64,000 nt of DNA from Aeromonas rivipollensis. Lineage in GTDB: Bacteria > Pseudomonadota > Gammaproteobacteria > Enterobacterales > Aeromonadaceae. Under the pieces are notes generated by a model, which had not been told where the DNA came from, did not search any database, and worked only from the letters and a program-made list of their open reading frames with translations. Shown in pieces: positions 41,859 through 51,646 of the stretch. The translations under genes and the position numbers were made by a program. The stretch covers positions 29,146 through 93,145 of the forward strand of contig NZ_JAAILA010000022.1 of NCBI RefSeq assembly GCF_010974825.1, in the 5' to 3' direction. Every line of letters starts with the position of its first letter. Positions within the stretch are counted from its first letter, which is position 1.

Positions 41859-43094
41859 ATGAAAAAGTTACATACCCTGATCCTCGCCCCGGTGGCCATG
41901 GCGGTGCTGCTCAGTACCGCCAGCTGGGCCGCCGAGCAGCCCGCCCTGTCTGATCGCGCCTACCGCGCGGTCAACAAGGCCCAGGCGTTGATCACCGAGA
42001 AAAAATACGGCGAGGCCAATGCCAAGCTGCAGGATGCGCTCTCGGGCGCAGGCGAGCGGGTCTACGACAAGGGGGTCATCTTGCAGACCCTGGGCTTCGT
42101 GGCCGCCCAGCAGGAGAAATACGGCCAGGCGACCAAATACTTCGCCGACGCCATCGCCACCGGCGGCCTGCCGCAGCCGGTGGCCCAGCAGGTGCGCTAC
42201 AACCTGGCCCAGCTCTATATGGCGGAAGGCAACTTCAAGGGCTCCATCAGCACCATGAATGAGTGGTTCGCGAACCTTGGAAAAGATGAGAAGCCGACCC
42301 CCCACGCCTACATCACCCTGGCCAACGCCCATGTGCAGCTCAAGCAGTACCGGGAGGCCATACCGGCGGTGGATCAGGCCATCAGGCTCTCCGCGGGCAA
42401 GGCACCGGAGTCCTGGTACCTGCTGAAGATGGCGGCCCACTACGAGCTGAAACAGTACAAGCCGGCCACCGAGGTGCTGACCGCCCTGGTGGACAGATAC
42501 CCGGAGAAGAAGAAGTACTGGACCCAGCTCTCGGCCATGCACATGCAGGCGGGCAACGATGCCAAGGCCCTGGCGGCGCTCGAGTCGGCCTACAACCTCG
42601 GCATGCTGACCGAGGCGGCCGAGTTGCAGCGGCTCGCCAACTACCTCGCCTTCGCCGGCATTCCCCATCGCGCCGCCCGCGTGATGGAGAAGGCGATGAA
42701 GGAGGGGCAGATCGAGAGCAGCGCCGCCAACTACAAGACGCTCGCCAACTACTGGCATCAGGCCAAGGAGCTGGATCCGGCCATCGACACCCTGGCCAAG
42801 TCCTATCAGCTGGCCCCCAGTGCCGAGCTGCAGCTGAAGATGGCGCGCATGATGATCCAGAGCAAGCGATACAAGGATCTGGTGGCCCTGGCCGCCAAGC
42901 CGGCCGTCAATGCCAGCGGCGAGCAGCGCGCCGATCTCAAGTTCCTGACCGGGGTCGCCTACTTTGAGCAGCAGAAACCCAAGGAGGCGCTCAGCGCCTT
43001 CACCCAGGCCGCCCAGAATGGCAACGTCAGTGGTCGCGCCTCCCCCTGGATCAGCTTCCTGAAGGAGCAACAGGGCGGCGCCGTCACTCAATAA
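41859..43094 (+). CDS. TPR-repeat periplasmic protein of the TonB2 cluster
   Basis: 411-residue exported protein with a signal peptide (about 1-24, ending ASWAAEQ) and several tetratricopeptide repeats (for example about 37-70, 75-108, 110-180 and 340-400). Such TPR proteins close most DUF3450-TtpC-ExbBD-TonB clusters and are thought to assist the complex. GGAAGG lies before the ATG at 41859. A terminator follows. Confidence 0.88.
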   Translation: MKKLHTLILAPVAMAVLLSTASWAAEQPALSDRAYRAVNKAQALITEKKYGEANAKLQDALSGAGERVYDKGVILQTLGFVAAQQEKYGQATKYFADAIATGGLPQPVAQQVRYNLAQLYMAEGNFKGSISTMNEWFANLGKDEKPTPHAYITLANAHVQLKQYREAIPAVDQAIRLSAGKAPESWYLLKMAAHYELKQYKPATEVLTALVDRYPEKKKYWTQLSAMHMQAGNDAKALAALESAYNLGMLTEAAELQRLANYLAFAGIPHRAARVMEKAMKEGQIESSAANYKTLANYWHQAKELDPAIDTLAKSYQLAPSAELQLKMARMMIQSKRYKDLVALAAKPAVNASGEQRADLKFLTGVAYFEQQKPKEALSAFTQAAQNGNVSGRASPWISFLKEQQGGAVTQ

Positions 43095-43178
43095 ACCGGC
43101 ACGTCATGGGCAAGCATCCGCCCATGGCGACTGCCCATCCACAAGGGGGTCAGCCCCACAGCTTGCCTGGTGGCAATT

Positions 43179-43205
43179 GGCCGCTCTTCGGAGCGGTCTT
43201 TTTTA
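43179..43205 (+). terminator. Terminator of the TonB2 operon
   Basis: CCGCTC-TTCG-GAGCGG with a stable tetraloop followed by T6, about 85 bases after the TPR gene. Confidence 0.85.
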
Positions 43206-43253
43206 TGGGCAGCTCCCCGCGTGGTCACGAAATTCCTTCCTTATATAAGGCGC

Positions 43254-43282
43254 AAAAAAATCCGGAGCCTGGGCTCCGGATT
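43254..43282 (-). terminator. Terminator of the chitinase gene
   Basis: TCCGGAGCC/GGCTCCGGA stem with T7 on the minus strand, about 40 bases after the chitinase stop codon. Confidence 0.88.
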
Positions 43283-43323
43283 GGGTCATTGCGTTGACGC
43301 GGGGTTAACCCCCCAACCAATTA

Positions 43324-46300
43324 TCAGTAGTTGCATACCAGCTTCCAACTGCCGTCACCCGCCTTGGGCTCGCTGCTGGTCCACCAGTTCGCCTGCCAGA
43401 CTGCCTTGCCGTTGGTCATGCGATCGTTGCCATTGGCGTGATCCCCGCGCGGCCAGCTCGGATAGGCCGGATAGGCCGCCGGATCCACGCTCTGGCTGGT
43501 GCAGCTGGTGCCACCGCTGCCGCCATCACCCCCACTGCTGCCCCCCAGCACCGCCTCGGCCAGGGCCGGGAAGTCGGACTTCAGGCCTATGGTCTGGCTG
43601 CCGGCAATCAGGCGCATGCCGCTCGGCACCCCCGCCGCCGGCAGGTAGTAGGTCATGGCCACTTCCACCTCGGTGCCCGGCGCCCAGGCCTTCCAGCCCG
43701 GCAACGTCAGGGCCACCTTGTGGAAGTCCTTCTCATTGGCGATGCCGTCGGAGTTCTGGTTGCCGCCGCTCTCCACTACCTTGAGCCCCATGCCGCTCTG
43801 ATCCGTGATGGTGTCAGAGGTGGAAGTGGGCATCAGGAACTCGATGCGGGTGCCGCCCGGTATGGTCTGGGTCGACTTGTTGGTGAGCTTGAGGGTCGGG
43901 TTGATCGGGTAGTTGGAATCCCCCTCCTTGAAGCCCGAGAGGCTGACGCCTATGTCGAGCTGAGCGGCCGGGGCCGGCAGATCGTTCTGCTTCAGGCTGG
44001 CCTTGCTCGCCTTGCTGAACTTGTCGTAAGCCAGGCTGGTGAGGGTGCTGCCCATGACATACTCGTTCTTGGCAGCGTCGAAGTCGTAGTCCCCCGCCAT
44101 CTCCCAGAACATGACGCCACCCAGGCCCCGATTGACTATGTAGTCGAGCTTGTGCCCCATGGACTCTTCATCTTCGGTGGAGAGGAACACCTTCTTCTCT
44201 TCGTTCCACAGCCAAGGCGCATGGGCCTTGTCGTCGTAGTAACGCACATACTGGCCTTGCATCACGTGGGCCGGGTTGTTGGGATCCAGACCCCAGGCCG
44301 TGCCATAGCTCGGCAGTGTGGTGATGCCGAGGCTGGCCGCGTGCTCCAGATTCTTGGCGTGCCACATGGGCACGGCGCCGCCGCCTATCTCCTTGCCGTT
44401 CTTGTCGAGATCATGCCAGATGTTATCGATGCCGACCGCCCCGTTGCCGCAGGGAACTGTGCTGCCCCCCGTGCCCGGTTGACAGGCGCTCTGGCTCGGC
44501 AGGGCCGCCTTGCCCCCCAGGCCATGGGTACCACCTGTCACCCCTTGCCAACCACGGGTGTAGTAAGGCACCCCTATGTTGATCTTGCCTGCCGCCAGGG
44601 CACCACGGAAGTAGTGGGCCGCCCAGGCGGAGTTCAGGTAGCCGATGGCACCGAACTGGGCCTGGTTGTAGACACCCCACTGGGCCAGCTCGGGATCCGC
44701 CTTGTTGTCGAACAGGGCGGCGTTGTGGCCGACGAAGTGGTTCCAGGCGCCGTGGAAGTCGTAGGTCATCAGGTTGACGTAATCCAGATACTGGGTGACC
44801 TGGAAGTTCTCCATGCCGCGCAGCAGGTAGGCCGAGGCCGGCGAGGCTATGGTCAGCATGTACTTGCGGCCGTCCTCGGTGCCGGCACTGTCGAGCCGCT
44901 CGCGCAGTGTCTTCATCAGCACTTCGTAGTTCGCAAACAGCTTGGCCCGGCACTGGTTGGAGAGCGGGAAGTCGTTGGGGTTGCCCGCATCCTTCATGGA
45001 GGTGGGGTACTCGTAATCCACATCCACGCCGTCGAAGCCGTACTGGCGGATGAAGCTCACCGCCGAGTTGGCAAAGGCGTTGATGCCGGCGGTATTGACC
45101 GAGCAGTCGCCCTTGGTGGTGGCGGTGTAGAAGCCACGGGTATCGGCCCAGCCACCCACGGAGATCAGGGTCTTCACGTCCGGATACTGCTTCTTGTATT
45201 TCGACAGCAGGTTGAAGTGACCCTGATAGGCGAACTCGGGATCCATTTCGGCGCCCGGCACCCCGTCCCAGGTCAGCTTGGTGGCGGCGTCATCAACCTT
45301 GATGAGGTGGCTCTGCTCGTCCACCGCCGCGAAGGCGTAGTTGATGTGGGTGATCTTGTCCCAGGGGATGTCGCCCACCAGGTAGGAGGGCAGCCCGTTC
45401 TTGCCGGTCCGCCAGGAGGTGAAATAGCCGATGACGCGGCGGCCATGGTCATCCCCCATGCACTCGCTGCCATCGGCGCGATAGATCTGGCGCACGTCGC
45501 AGGAGAGGTTGCCACCTGTGGGGGGCAGCGCCGCCTCTTCCACCAAGACATCGACCTGGGCCGACTCGCCGGAGAGGTTCTCCCTGTCGGTCGCCACCAG
45601 CTTGAGACCGGCCAGCCCCTTGCTCTGGGGTGTCCAGCTCAGTTGCCAGGGGGCGCTGCTGTCTTCACCCACCTTCTTGCCATCGACGAACAGCTCGACC
45701 TTGGCGACGTCGTCATTGGCGTCGGTGACATTGCCGATCACGGTGAGGGCGCGGCCCAGGGTCACCTTGGCCCCGGCGGCGGGGCTGGCGATGCTCGCCT
45801 TGGGGGCCTCTGGCGCCACCACGGCGGCGACCTTGAAGCTGGAATCAGCCTCGCTCAGCACCTTGCCGTCTTTATCCAGCGCCCGGGCCTTGAGGGCGTG
45901 ATTGCCCACGCCGGCGGCAAACCAGCTGGCACTCCAGGGAGAGGCCGTGGCCGTGGCGACCAGGGTGCCATCGACCAGGTACTCCACCTTGGCCAGCGCC
46001 GTGATCGGGCCGCTCAGGGTCACCCCCAGGGCGACGCTGGCACCTTCGCTGACGCTGCTGCCCACGGCGGGGGAGCCGATGGCAACGACCAGAGCAGGCG
46101 GCGGCACCTCACCGCCATGAAGTTTCCAGGCATCGGCCCAGACGGCGCCGACACCGGGTTCGTAGTGGTAGGGGGAAGCCCCGCACCAGCCGGAATAGGG
46201 GAATTCTTTGCATTCGTAGAGGGCGCCTGCGTTGCTGACGACATCGCCAGCCTTGTAGGCGGTGCCAGCCTGATAGGCGGGATAGGCGGCGTGCGCCCAG

Positions 46301-46362
46301 GCGGGCATGGCCGCAAGGGCAACCAGCATGGCGAGCCTGCTGGGCCTGAGGGTCTGTTGCAT
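43324..46362 (-). CDS. Secreted multidomain chitinase, GH18 family
   Basis: 1012-residue enzyme that hydrolyses chitin. Signal peptide about 1-25 (ending WAHA); N-terminal CBM5/12 chitin-binding module about 26-85 (YPAYQAGTAYKAGDVV, then YSGWCG); two Ig-like modules about 95-190 and 195-290; GH18 catalytic domain about 310-835 with SVGGW and the catalytic DGVDVDYEYP; a further domain about 850-955; and a C-terminal CBM5/12-like module. The start at 46362 is at the signal peptide. It resembles the large Aeromonas chitinases. It is divergent from the extracellular nuclease gene. Confidence 0.94.
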   Translation of the reverse strand: MQQTLRPSRLAMLVALAAMPAWAHAAYPAYQAGTAYKAGDVVSNAGALYECKEFPYSGWCGASPYHYEPGVGAVWADAWKLHGGEVPPPALVVAIGSPAVGSSVSEGASVALGVTLSGPITALAKVEYLVDGTLVATATASPWSASWFAAGVGNHALKARALDKDGKVLSEADSSFKVAAVVAPEAPKASIASPAAGAKVTLGRALTVIGNVTDANDDVAKVELFVDGKKVGEDSSAPWQLSWTPQSKGLAGLKLVATDRENLSGESAQVDVLVEEAALPPTGGNLSCDVRQIYRADGSECMGDDHGRRVIGYFTSWRTGKNGLPSYLVGDIPWDKITHINYAFAAVDEQSHLIKVDDAATKLTWDGVPGAEMDPEFAYQGHFNLLSKYKKQYPDVKTLISVGGWADTRGFYTATTKGDCSVNTAGINAFANSAVSFIRQYGFDGVDVDYEYPTSMKDAGNPNDFPLSNQCRAKLFANYEVLMKTLRERLDSAGTEDGRKYMLTIASPASAYLLRGMENFQVTQYLDYVNLMTYDFHGAWNHFVGHNAALFDNKADPELAQWGVYNQAQFGAIGYLNSAWAAHYFRGALAAGKINIGVPYYTRGWQGVTGGTHGLGGKAALPSQSACQPGTGGSTVPCGNGAVGIDNIWHDLDKNGKEIGGGAVPMWHAKNLEHAASLGITTLPSYGTAWGLDPNNPAHVMQGQYVRYYDDKAHAPWLWNEEKKVFLSTEDEESMGHKLDYIVNRGLGGVMFWEMAGDYDFDAAKNEYVMGSTLTSLAYDKFSKASKASLKQNDLPAPAAQLDIGVSLSGFKEGDSNYPINPTLKLTNKSTQTIPGGTRIEFLMPTSTSDTITDQSGMGLKVVESGGNQNSDGIANEKDFHKVALTLPGWKAWAPGTEVEVAMTYYLPAAGVPSGMRLIAGSQTIGLKSDFPALAEAVLGGSSGGDGGSGGTSCTSQSVDPAAYPAYPSWPRGDHANGNDRMTNGKAVWQANWWTSSEPKAGDGSWKLVCNY

Positions 46363-46856
46363 CTTGTTATCATCCTTGTTTTGTCTTGGCTTCAACACCG
46401 GGAAAAGCGCAATCGCAACAGGGGAGCAGGGAACGACAACAGGCCTTGGACGGGGCCACATACCCTCATGTCACCCCGGGGTAACCCCGCTGTCTGGCCC
46501 GCTTGGGACAGATCGGAGGCTTTGCGTCCCGGCATCACTGCCGGTTTGCCCTTAACCTGGGTTCCGTGAGGAACGGATCGAGTATAGAAAGCAAGTGGCG
46601 GCCGCTCAATCTTTATTCTCTAAGGAAAATATGTGAATGCCGGCCAGCTCACATTCCCCCTCAATCGGCCAACTAACCATTAAGTCATTAATATCAATCT
46701 GTTAGCCACATCAAAAAAACGGGCTCAGCCTCTTTTGTCTCCCCATAATGTGCGCTGCCTCACTGGTCAGAGCTGCCAGAAATGTGACAATGCGCGCCCT
46801 TGGCCAGAGCGCCAAGGCTATGGAAACACTGGCAAAAAAATAAAAAAGGAATACCC
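46363..46856. promoter_or_regulatory. Divergent intergenic region between chitinase and extracellular nuclease
   Basis: About 490 bases. Its middle (46590-46760) is A/T-rich and should contain both promoters. No clear regulator site was recognised and no gene is supported; a frame running antisense through the chitinase start extends into it by chance. Confidence 0.4.
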
Positions 46857-49007
46857 ATGAAAGGAAGACCTACCCTGCTGTCCCTGGCCGTGGGGCTCGC
46901 CCTCGCGTCCCCGTCTCTCCATGCCGCCGGCTTCAGTTGCCCGGCCGACAGCGCCCTCACCCCCATCCCCGCCATCCAGGGCAGCGGCGACAAGAGCCCG
47001 CTCGTCCCGGACCATCAGTTCGAAAGCCCCCGAAGCGTCTCGGTCAAGGCCGTGGTCTCCGCCCTCGGCGAGAGCCTGAACAAGGGCTTCTACCTGCAGG
47101 ATCTGCAAGGGGACGGCAATCCCCAGAGCTCGGACGGCATCTTCGTCTACCTGAGCGACAAGCAGTTCGCCAGCAAGTACCCGGACATACAGCCGGGTGC
47201 CCAGGTCTGTCTGGAGGCCAAGGTCGAGGAGTATCATGGCCACACCCAGCTCAAGCCCCTGTTTGACGGCAGCACGCCGCGTCTGGCGGTGCTAGCCCGG
47301 GGCGACGCCCCGGCCGCCACGGCGCTGCGGGTGCTGGAGGGGGAAACCCTGGCCCGGGCCCTGGAGCGTCACGAGGGGATGCGGGTGCGCCTCGATGGGG
47401 ACAGCGCCCTCAAGGTAAGCCGCAACTTCAGCTACGACTACGCCGCCAAGCGCAACAACCTGGTGCTCTCCCACGGCGCCCCACTGATGAAGCCGACCCA
47501 GCTCCATGTGGCTGGCAGTCAGGGGGCAAACACCCTGGCCGAGGCCAATGCGGGCAACCGCGTCTTCCTCGAGTCGGACTTCAAGGCCGCCAACGGCAAG
47601 CTGCCCTGGCTGCCGGCCTGGGAGCCGGAGCAGGGTTACCTGCGCATCGGCGATGCCCCGGTCAATCTGGAAGCCCTGGTGGGTTACAGCTATGACGAGT
47701 ACCGGCTGATAGTGCCCAAGGATCAGCGCATCACGGCGGGGGATCTGCTGCGCACAGATGAGAACGACCGCCAGGGCGCACCGGCCCGCGCCCATGGCAC
47801 CGACCTGCGCATCGGCAGCTTCAACGTGCTCAACTACTTCACCAGCCACTCCAGCGTGGGGGGCGCCCTCAACGTGCTCTGTGCGGATCAGGCGGATGCG
47901 GACAGCGCCAAGGGCTGCAACCGCGGCGCCAAGAGCCTGGAGGAGTTCCAGTTGCAGCGCACCAAGATAGTCAACGCCATCACAGAGATGGACGCAGACC
48001 TGCTCGGCCTGATGGAGATGGAGAACAACGGCTTCGACGAGCACGCCGCCATCAGCGATCTGGTGCAAAGCCTCAACGTCCGGCAGAAAGAGGCGAGCAA
48101 GCAGTACGCCTTCGTCAGCCTGCCCAAGGCCCTGCTCACCCAGGATCGCTTCTTTGGCGGCGACGCCATCATGGTGGCCATCATCTATCGCCCCGCCCTG
48201 CTCACCCCAAGCGGGGATGCCGAGGTCATTCGTCTGCCAGAGCAGCGCTACATCACGGGCGGCGTCACCAGGAGCGCAGGCCAGCGGGACTCCCTGGTGC
48301 AGCGCTTCACCGTGGCGGGCAGCGACGAGCCCCTGACTCTGGTGGTCAACCACCTGAAATCCAAGGGATCCGGCTGCTATGAGAACGGGGATGGCAAGAG
48401 CGAGCCTGCGGATCTGCAGGGCAAGTGTACCGAGTTCAGGGTCAGTGCCGCCAAGGTGCTGGGTGAGGCGGTGAGCAAGATGCCGGGTCAGGTGCTGCTG
48501 GTGGGGGACTTCAACTCCTACGCCAAGGAAGATCCCATCCGGGTGCTCACCGACTACGATCCGGCCACGGCGGAACGCCAGATCCACTCCGCCTCCCACA
48601 CCTTCGTCGGCGAGCAGCCCTATGAGCAGATGGGCCGCGCGGTGGAGAAGAACTACGGGCTGATCGACGTGAACCTCAAGTTCAACCAGGAGAAGGCCAT
48701 CTCCTACAGCTACGAGGCCGAGCTCGGCACCCTGGATTACGCCCTCGCCAACCCGGCGCTGGCCAAGCGGGTGATCGCGGTCGCCGACTGGCACATCAAC
48801 TCGTTCGAGAGCAACCTGTTCGAATATGGCAGCGCCTTCACCGGCGATCTGATCAAGTCGGACAACCCGTTCAGCGCCTCCGACCACGACCCCATCATCG
48901 TCGACCTCAAGCTCAACGAGCAGAGCAAGGGCGGCGGTGGCGGGGCCATGGGGGCACTGCTGCTGGCGCTGTTGCCGCTGGCCTGGCGCCGTCGGCACAC
49001 CTCATGA
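46857..49007 (+). CDS. Extracellular nuclease of the ExeM type with GlyGly-CTERM tail
   Basis: 716-residue exported DNase. Signal peptide about 1-23 (ending SLHAAG); an N-terminal OB-fold-like region about 25-320; and an endonuclease/exonuclease/phosphatase domain about 320-695 with GSFNVLNYF, MEMENNG, VGDFNSY and SASDHDPI catalytic motifs. The C-terminus GGGGGAMGALLLALLPLAWR plus basic residues is a GlyGly-CTERM signal, processed by rhombosortase and usually linked to type II secretion and surface display. Start at 46857 is chosen at the signal peptide, after AAAAAGGA. Confidence 0.93.
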   Translation: MKGRPTLLSLAVGLALASPSLHAAGFSCPADSALTPIPAIQGSGDKSPLVPDHQFESPRSVSVKAVVSALGESLNKGFYLQDLQGDGNPQSSDGIFVYLSDKQFASKYPDIQPGAQVCLEAKVEEYHGHTQLKPLFDGSTPRLAVLARGDAPAATALRVLEGETLARALERHEGMRVRLDGDSALKVSRNFSYDYAAKRNNLVLSHGAPLMKPTQLHVAGSQGANTLAEANAGNRVFLESDFKAANGKLPWLPAWEPEQGYLRIGDAPVNLEALVGYSYDEYRLIVPKDQRITAGDLLRTDENDRQGAPARAHGTDLRIGSFNVLNYFTSHSSVGGALNVLCADQADADSAKGCNRGAKSLEEFQLQRTKIVNAITEMDADLLGLMEMENNGFDEHAAISDLVQSLNVRQKEASKQYAFVSLPKALLTQDRFFGGDAIMVAIIYRPALLTPSGDAEVIRLPEQRYITGGVTRSAGQRDSLVQRFTVAGSDEPLTLVVNHLKSKGSGCYENGDGKSEPADLQGKCTEFRVSAAKVLGEAVSKMPGQVLLVGDFNSYAKEDPIRVLTDYDPATAERQIHSASHTFVGEQPYEQMGRAVEKNYGLIDVNLKFNQEKAISYSYEAELGTLDYALANPALAKRVIAVADWHINSFESNLFEYGSAFTGDLIKSDNPFSASDHDPIIVDLKLNEQSKGGGGGAMGALLLALLPLAWRRRHTS

Positions 49008-49025
49008 TCCGCGCTGAATAACGCA

Positions 49026-49051
49026 AAAAGCCCGCGACAGTCGCGGGCTTT
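49026..49051 (+). terminator. Terminator of the extracellular nuclease gene
   Basis: AAAGCCCGCGAC/GTCGCGGGCTTT stem with a T-rich end, 18 bases after the stop codon. Confidence 0.85.
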
Positions 49052-49120
49052 CTCATTCTGGCCATTTGATTTGTAAATGAAGGGGCGGGAAGTATGGGAA
49101 AAATAAATACCTGAACAAAC

Positions 49121-49151
49121 AAAAAGGCCACCGCGATAACGGTGGCCTTTT
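49121..49151 (-). terminator. Terminator of the tRNA-Ala operon
   Basis: AAAAGGCCACCG/CGGTGGCCTTTT stem with T5 on the minus strand, 20 bases after the last tRNA gene. Confidence 0.85.
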
Positions 49152-49170
49152 GCTTCTTGTAACAAGAATT

Positions 49171-49246
<76 letters not shown>

Positions 49247-49286
49247 AAGTTGTGGCGAATCAAGGTCAAGACCTTCACTCTGAATT

Positions 49287-49362
<76 letters not shown>

Positions 49363-49421
49363 AAATTCTTTCTTCATTAGACAACGGGTTCTGGCGGCCT
49401 GTTGCTCTTTATTGCAAATAG

Positions 49422-49497
<76 letters not shown>

Positions 49498-49563
49498 ACA
49501 AAGGTCGGCCTGGGTGATACACACCGCACTGCCCTGGGTACTGCACTTCTACAATCGGGAACC

Positions 49564-49639
<76 letters not shown>

Positions 49640-49667
49640 TTGGATTCCAGATTGTTCGAGGAGAATT

Positions 49668-49743
<76 letters not shown>

Positions 49744-49788
49744 AACTCACCTCGGCGCTACCAAAGTTATCTCTGGCAACGGAGGCGC

Positions 49789-49817
49789 ATGATAGGCATC
49801 ACCCGCTTTGCTGTCAA
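49789..49817 (-). promoter_or_regulatory. Sigma-70 promoter of the tRNA-Ala operon
   Basis: On the minus strand TTGACA (49817-49812) and TATCAT (49794-49789) with 17-bp spacing, followed by a G/C-rich discriminator (GCGCCTCCG), as in stable RNA promoters under stringent control. Confidence 0.85.
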
Positions 49818-49935
49818 CCCAAAATTTTCGCCGGTTGGAGCGTTTAGTCAAAATTCAGGCAGTTAGCTGTTTTTACCGCCAACAGCGTCGCTATGTCGCT
49901 GTTTTACGTCGCAAATCCGCTTGAGGCCAAAATGC

Positions 49936-49961
49936 AAAGGGCCCCCGTCAGGGAGCCCTTT
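49936..49961 (-). terminator. Terminator of gltX
   Basis: AAAGGGC(TCC)/(GGG)GCCCTTT stem, 18 bases past the gltX stop, followed on the minus strand by GCATTTTGG. Confidence 0.75.
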
Positions 49962-49979
49962 GTTGTCAGCGACTGGCGC

Positions 49980-51395
49980 TTATTCGGCGGCCATACGCAC
50001 TTCGATATAGGCCAGGGCGCGGTCGATGCGAGCGAGCACACGCTCCTTGCCCACCAGCGCCATCACGGCGTCTATGGCAGGAGATTGGCCCAGACCGGTG
50101 ACGGCGACGCGCAGCGGCATGCCGACCTTGCCCATGCCCTGACCCAGCTCGGCGGCAGTGGCTTCAATCAGCTCGTGCAGCGCTTCGGTGGTCCAGGTCT
50201 CCAGCGCCGCCAGCTTGGCCTTGGCCAGAGTCAGCGGCTCGGCAGCGACGCCGCGCAGGTGCTTCTTGGCAGCGGCTTCGTCGATGGCCTCAAAATCTTC
50301 GAACAGATAGCGGCTCTGGGCGGCCATCTCTACCAGGGTGTTGCAGCGCTCTGCCAGCAGGGTGACAACCGCAGGCAACGCCGGGCCCTTGCTGGTGTCG
50401 ATGTTCTGGGCGGCCATGTGCCACTCCAGGTGCTTGGCAACATAGGCCGGATCCAGGCTGCGCATGTAGTGGTTGTTCAGCCACAACAGCTTGTCGGTGT
50501 TGAAGGCGGAGGCGGACTTGGAGATGGCATCCAGGCTGAACAGCTTGATCATCTCGTCCAGGGTGAAGATCTCCTGATCGCCGTGGGACCAGCCCAGACG
50601 CACCAGATAGTTCAGCAGGGCTTCCGGCAGGTAGCCGTCGTCGCGGTACTGCATCACAGAGACAGCGCCGTGGCGCTTGGAGAGCTTGGCGCCGTCGTCA
50701 CCCAGGATCATGGAGACGTGGGCAAACTCCGGCACGGGCGCGTTCAGCGCCTTGTAGATGTTGATCTGGCGCGGGGTGTTGTTGATGTGGTCTTCGCCAC
50801 GCACCACGTGGGTGATCTCCATGTCCCAGTCATCGACCACCACGCAGAAGTTGTAGGTGGGGGCGCCATCGGTACGGCGGATGATGAGATCGTCGAGCTC
50901 GGTGTTGGCAAACTCGATGCGGCCGCGGACGTGGTCATCGAACACCACAGAGCCTTCGGTGGGGTTGCGGAAACGGATCACGTGGGGCGCATCGGCCGGG
51001 TGATCGTGGGCGGCATCCCGGCACTTGCCGTCATAGCGGGGCTTCTCGCCACTCGCCATCTGGCCTTCGCGCAGCCCCTCCAGGCGCTCCTTGGAGCAGA
51101 AGCACTTGTAGGCGCGGCCATCGGCCAGCATCTCGTCGATGATGCCGTTGTAGCGATCGAAGCGCTTGGTCTGGTAGTAGGGGCCCTCATCCCAGTTCAG
51201 CTCCAGCCATTCCATGCCCTCAATGATGGCGTCGATCGCCTCCTGAGTGGAACGTTCCAGGTCGGTATCCTCGATACGCAGCACGAACTCGCCGCCCTGG
51301 CTCTTTGCGAACAACCAGGAATAGAGTGCGGTACGGGCACCGCCGACATGCAAAAAGCCGGTCGGGCTGGGAGCAAAACGGGTTTTGACTTTCAT
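49980..51395 (-). CDS. gltX: Glutamyl-tRNA synthetase
   Basis: 471-residue class I synthetase that charges tRNA-Glu. Signatures are [22 protein letters not shown] (class I HIGH-like motif HVGG, about 16-19) and KLSKRHG (KMSKS-like, about 237-243). A zinc-site region [10 protein letters not shown]...YDGKCR (about 98-125) is present. Length matches GltX of gammaproteobacteria. It lies beside the tRNA-Ala operon, as in E. coli. Confidence 0.97.
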   Translation of the reverse strand: MKVKTRFAPSPTGFLHVGGARTALYSWLFAKSQGGEFVLRIEDTDLERSTQEAIDAIIEGMEWLELNWDEGPYYQTKRFDRYNGIIDEMLADGRAYKCFCSKERLEGLREGQMASGEKPRYDGKCRDAAHDHPADAPHVIRFRNPTEGSVVFDDHVRGRIEFANTELDDLIIRRTDGAPTYNFCVVVDDWDMEITHVVRGEDHINNTPRQINIYKALNAPVPEFAHVSMILGDDGAKLSKRHGAVSVMQYRDDGYLPEALLNYLVRLGWSHGDQEIFTLDEMIKLFSLDAISKSASAFNTDKLLWLNNHYMRSLDPAYVAKHLEWHMAAQNIDTSKGPALPAVVTLLAERCNTLVEMAAQSRYLFEDFEAIDEAAAKKHLRGVAAEPLTLAKAKLAALETWTTEALHELIEATAAELGQGMGKVGMPLRVAVTGLGQSPAIDAVMALVGKERVLARIDRALAYIEVRMAAE

Positions 51396-51646
51396 CTTTA
51401 AGCCTTGTGTAGAGGGCCTTGGGCCAATGCGTTAGAAAAAACCGTCGCATTTTAGCACTCAGAATCACGGATGGGAAAACCATGCAATAGCCGGGGCCTA
51501 AACAGGTCTTGATTCGGCCGGGGCGCCGTTCTTTGAGAGGGATCGCAAAACCTCCCCTCATTTTCAGCTTTGCTGATCAACATTGCTGGAGGAATCTCCC
51601 GCCATGCCGATAATTCATACAACTTTCTACTCACAAGGAACACGAG

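Noticed and set aside
43438..46569. Long open frame antisense to the chitinase gene
   Set aside because: It mirrors the chitinase reading frame and has no ribosome site or recognisable domain; it is a codon-bias shadow.
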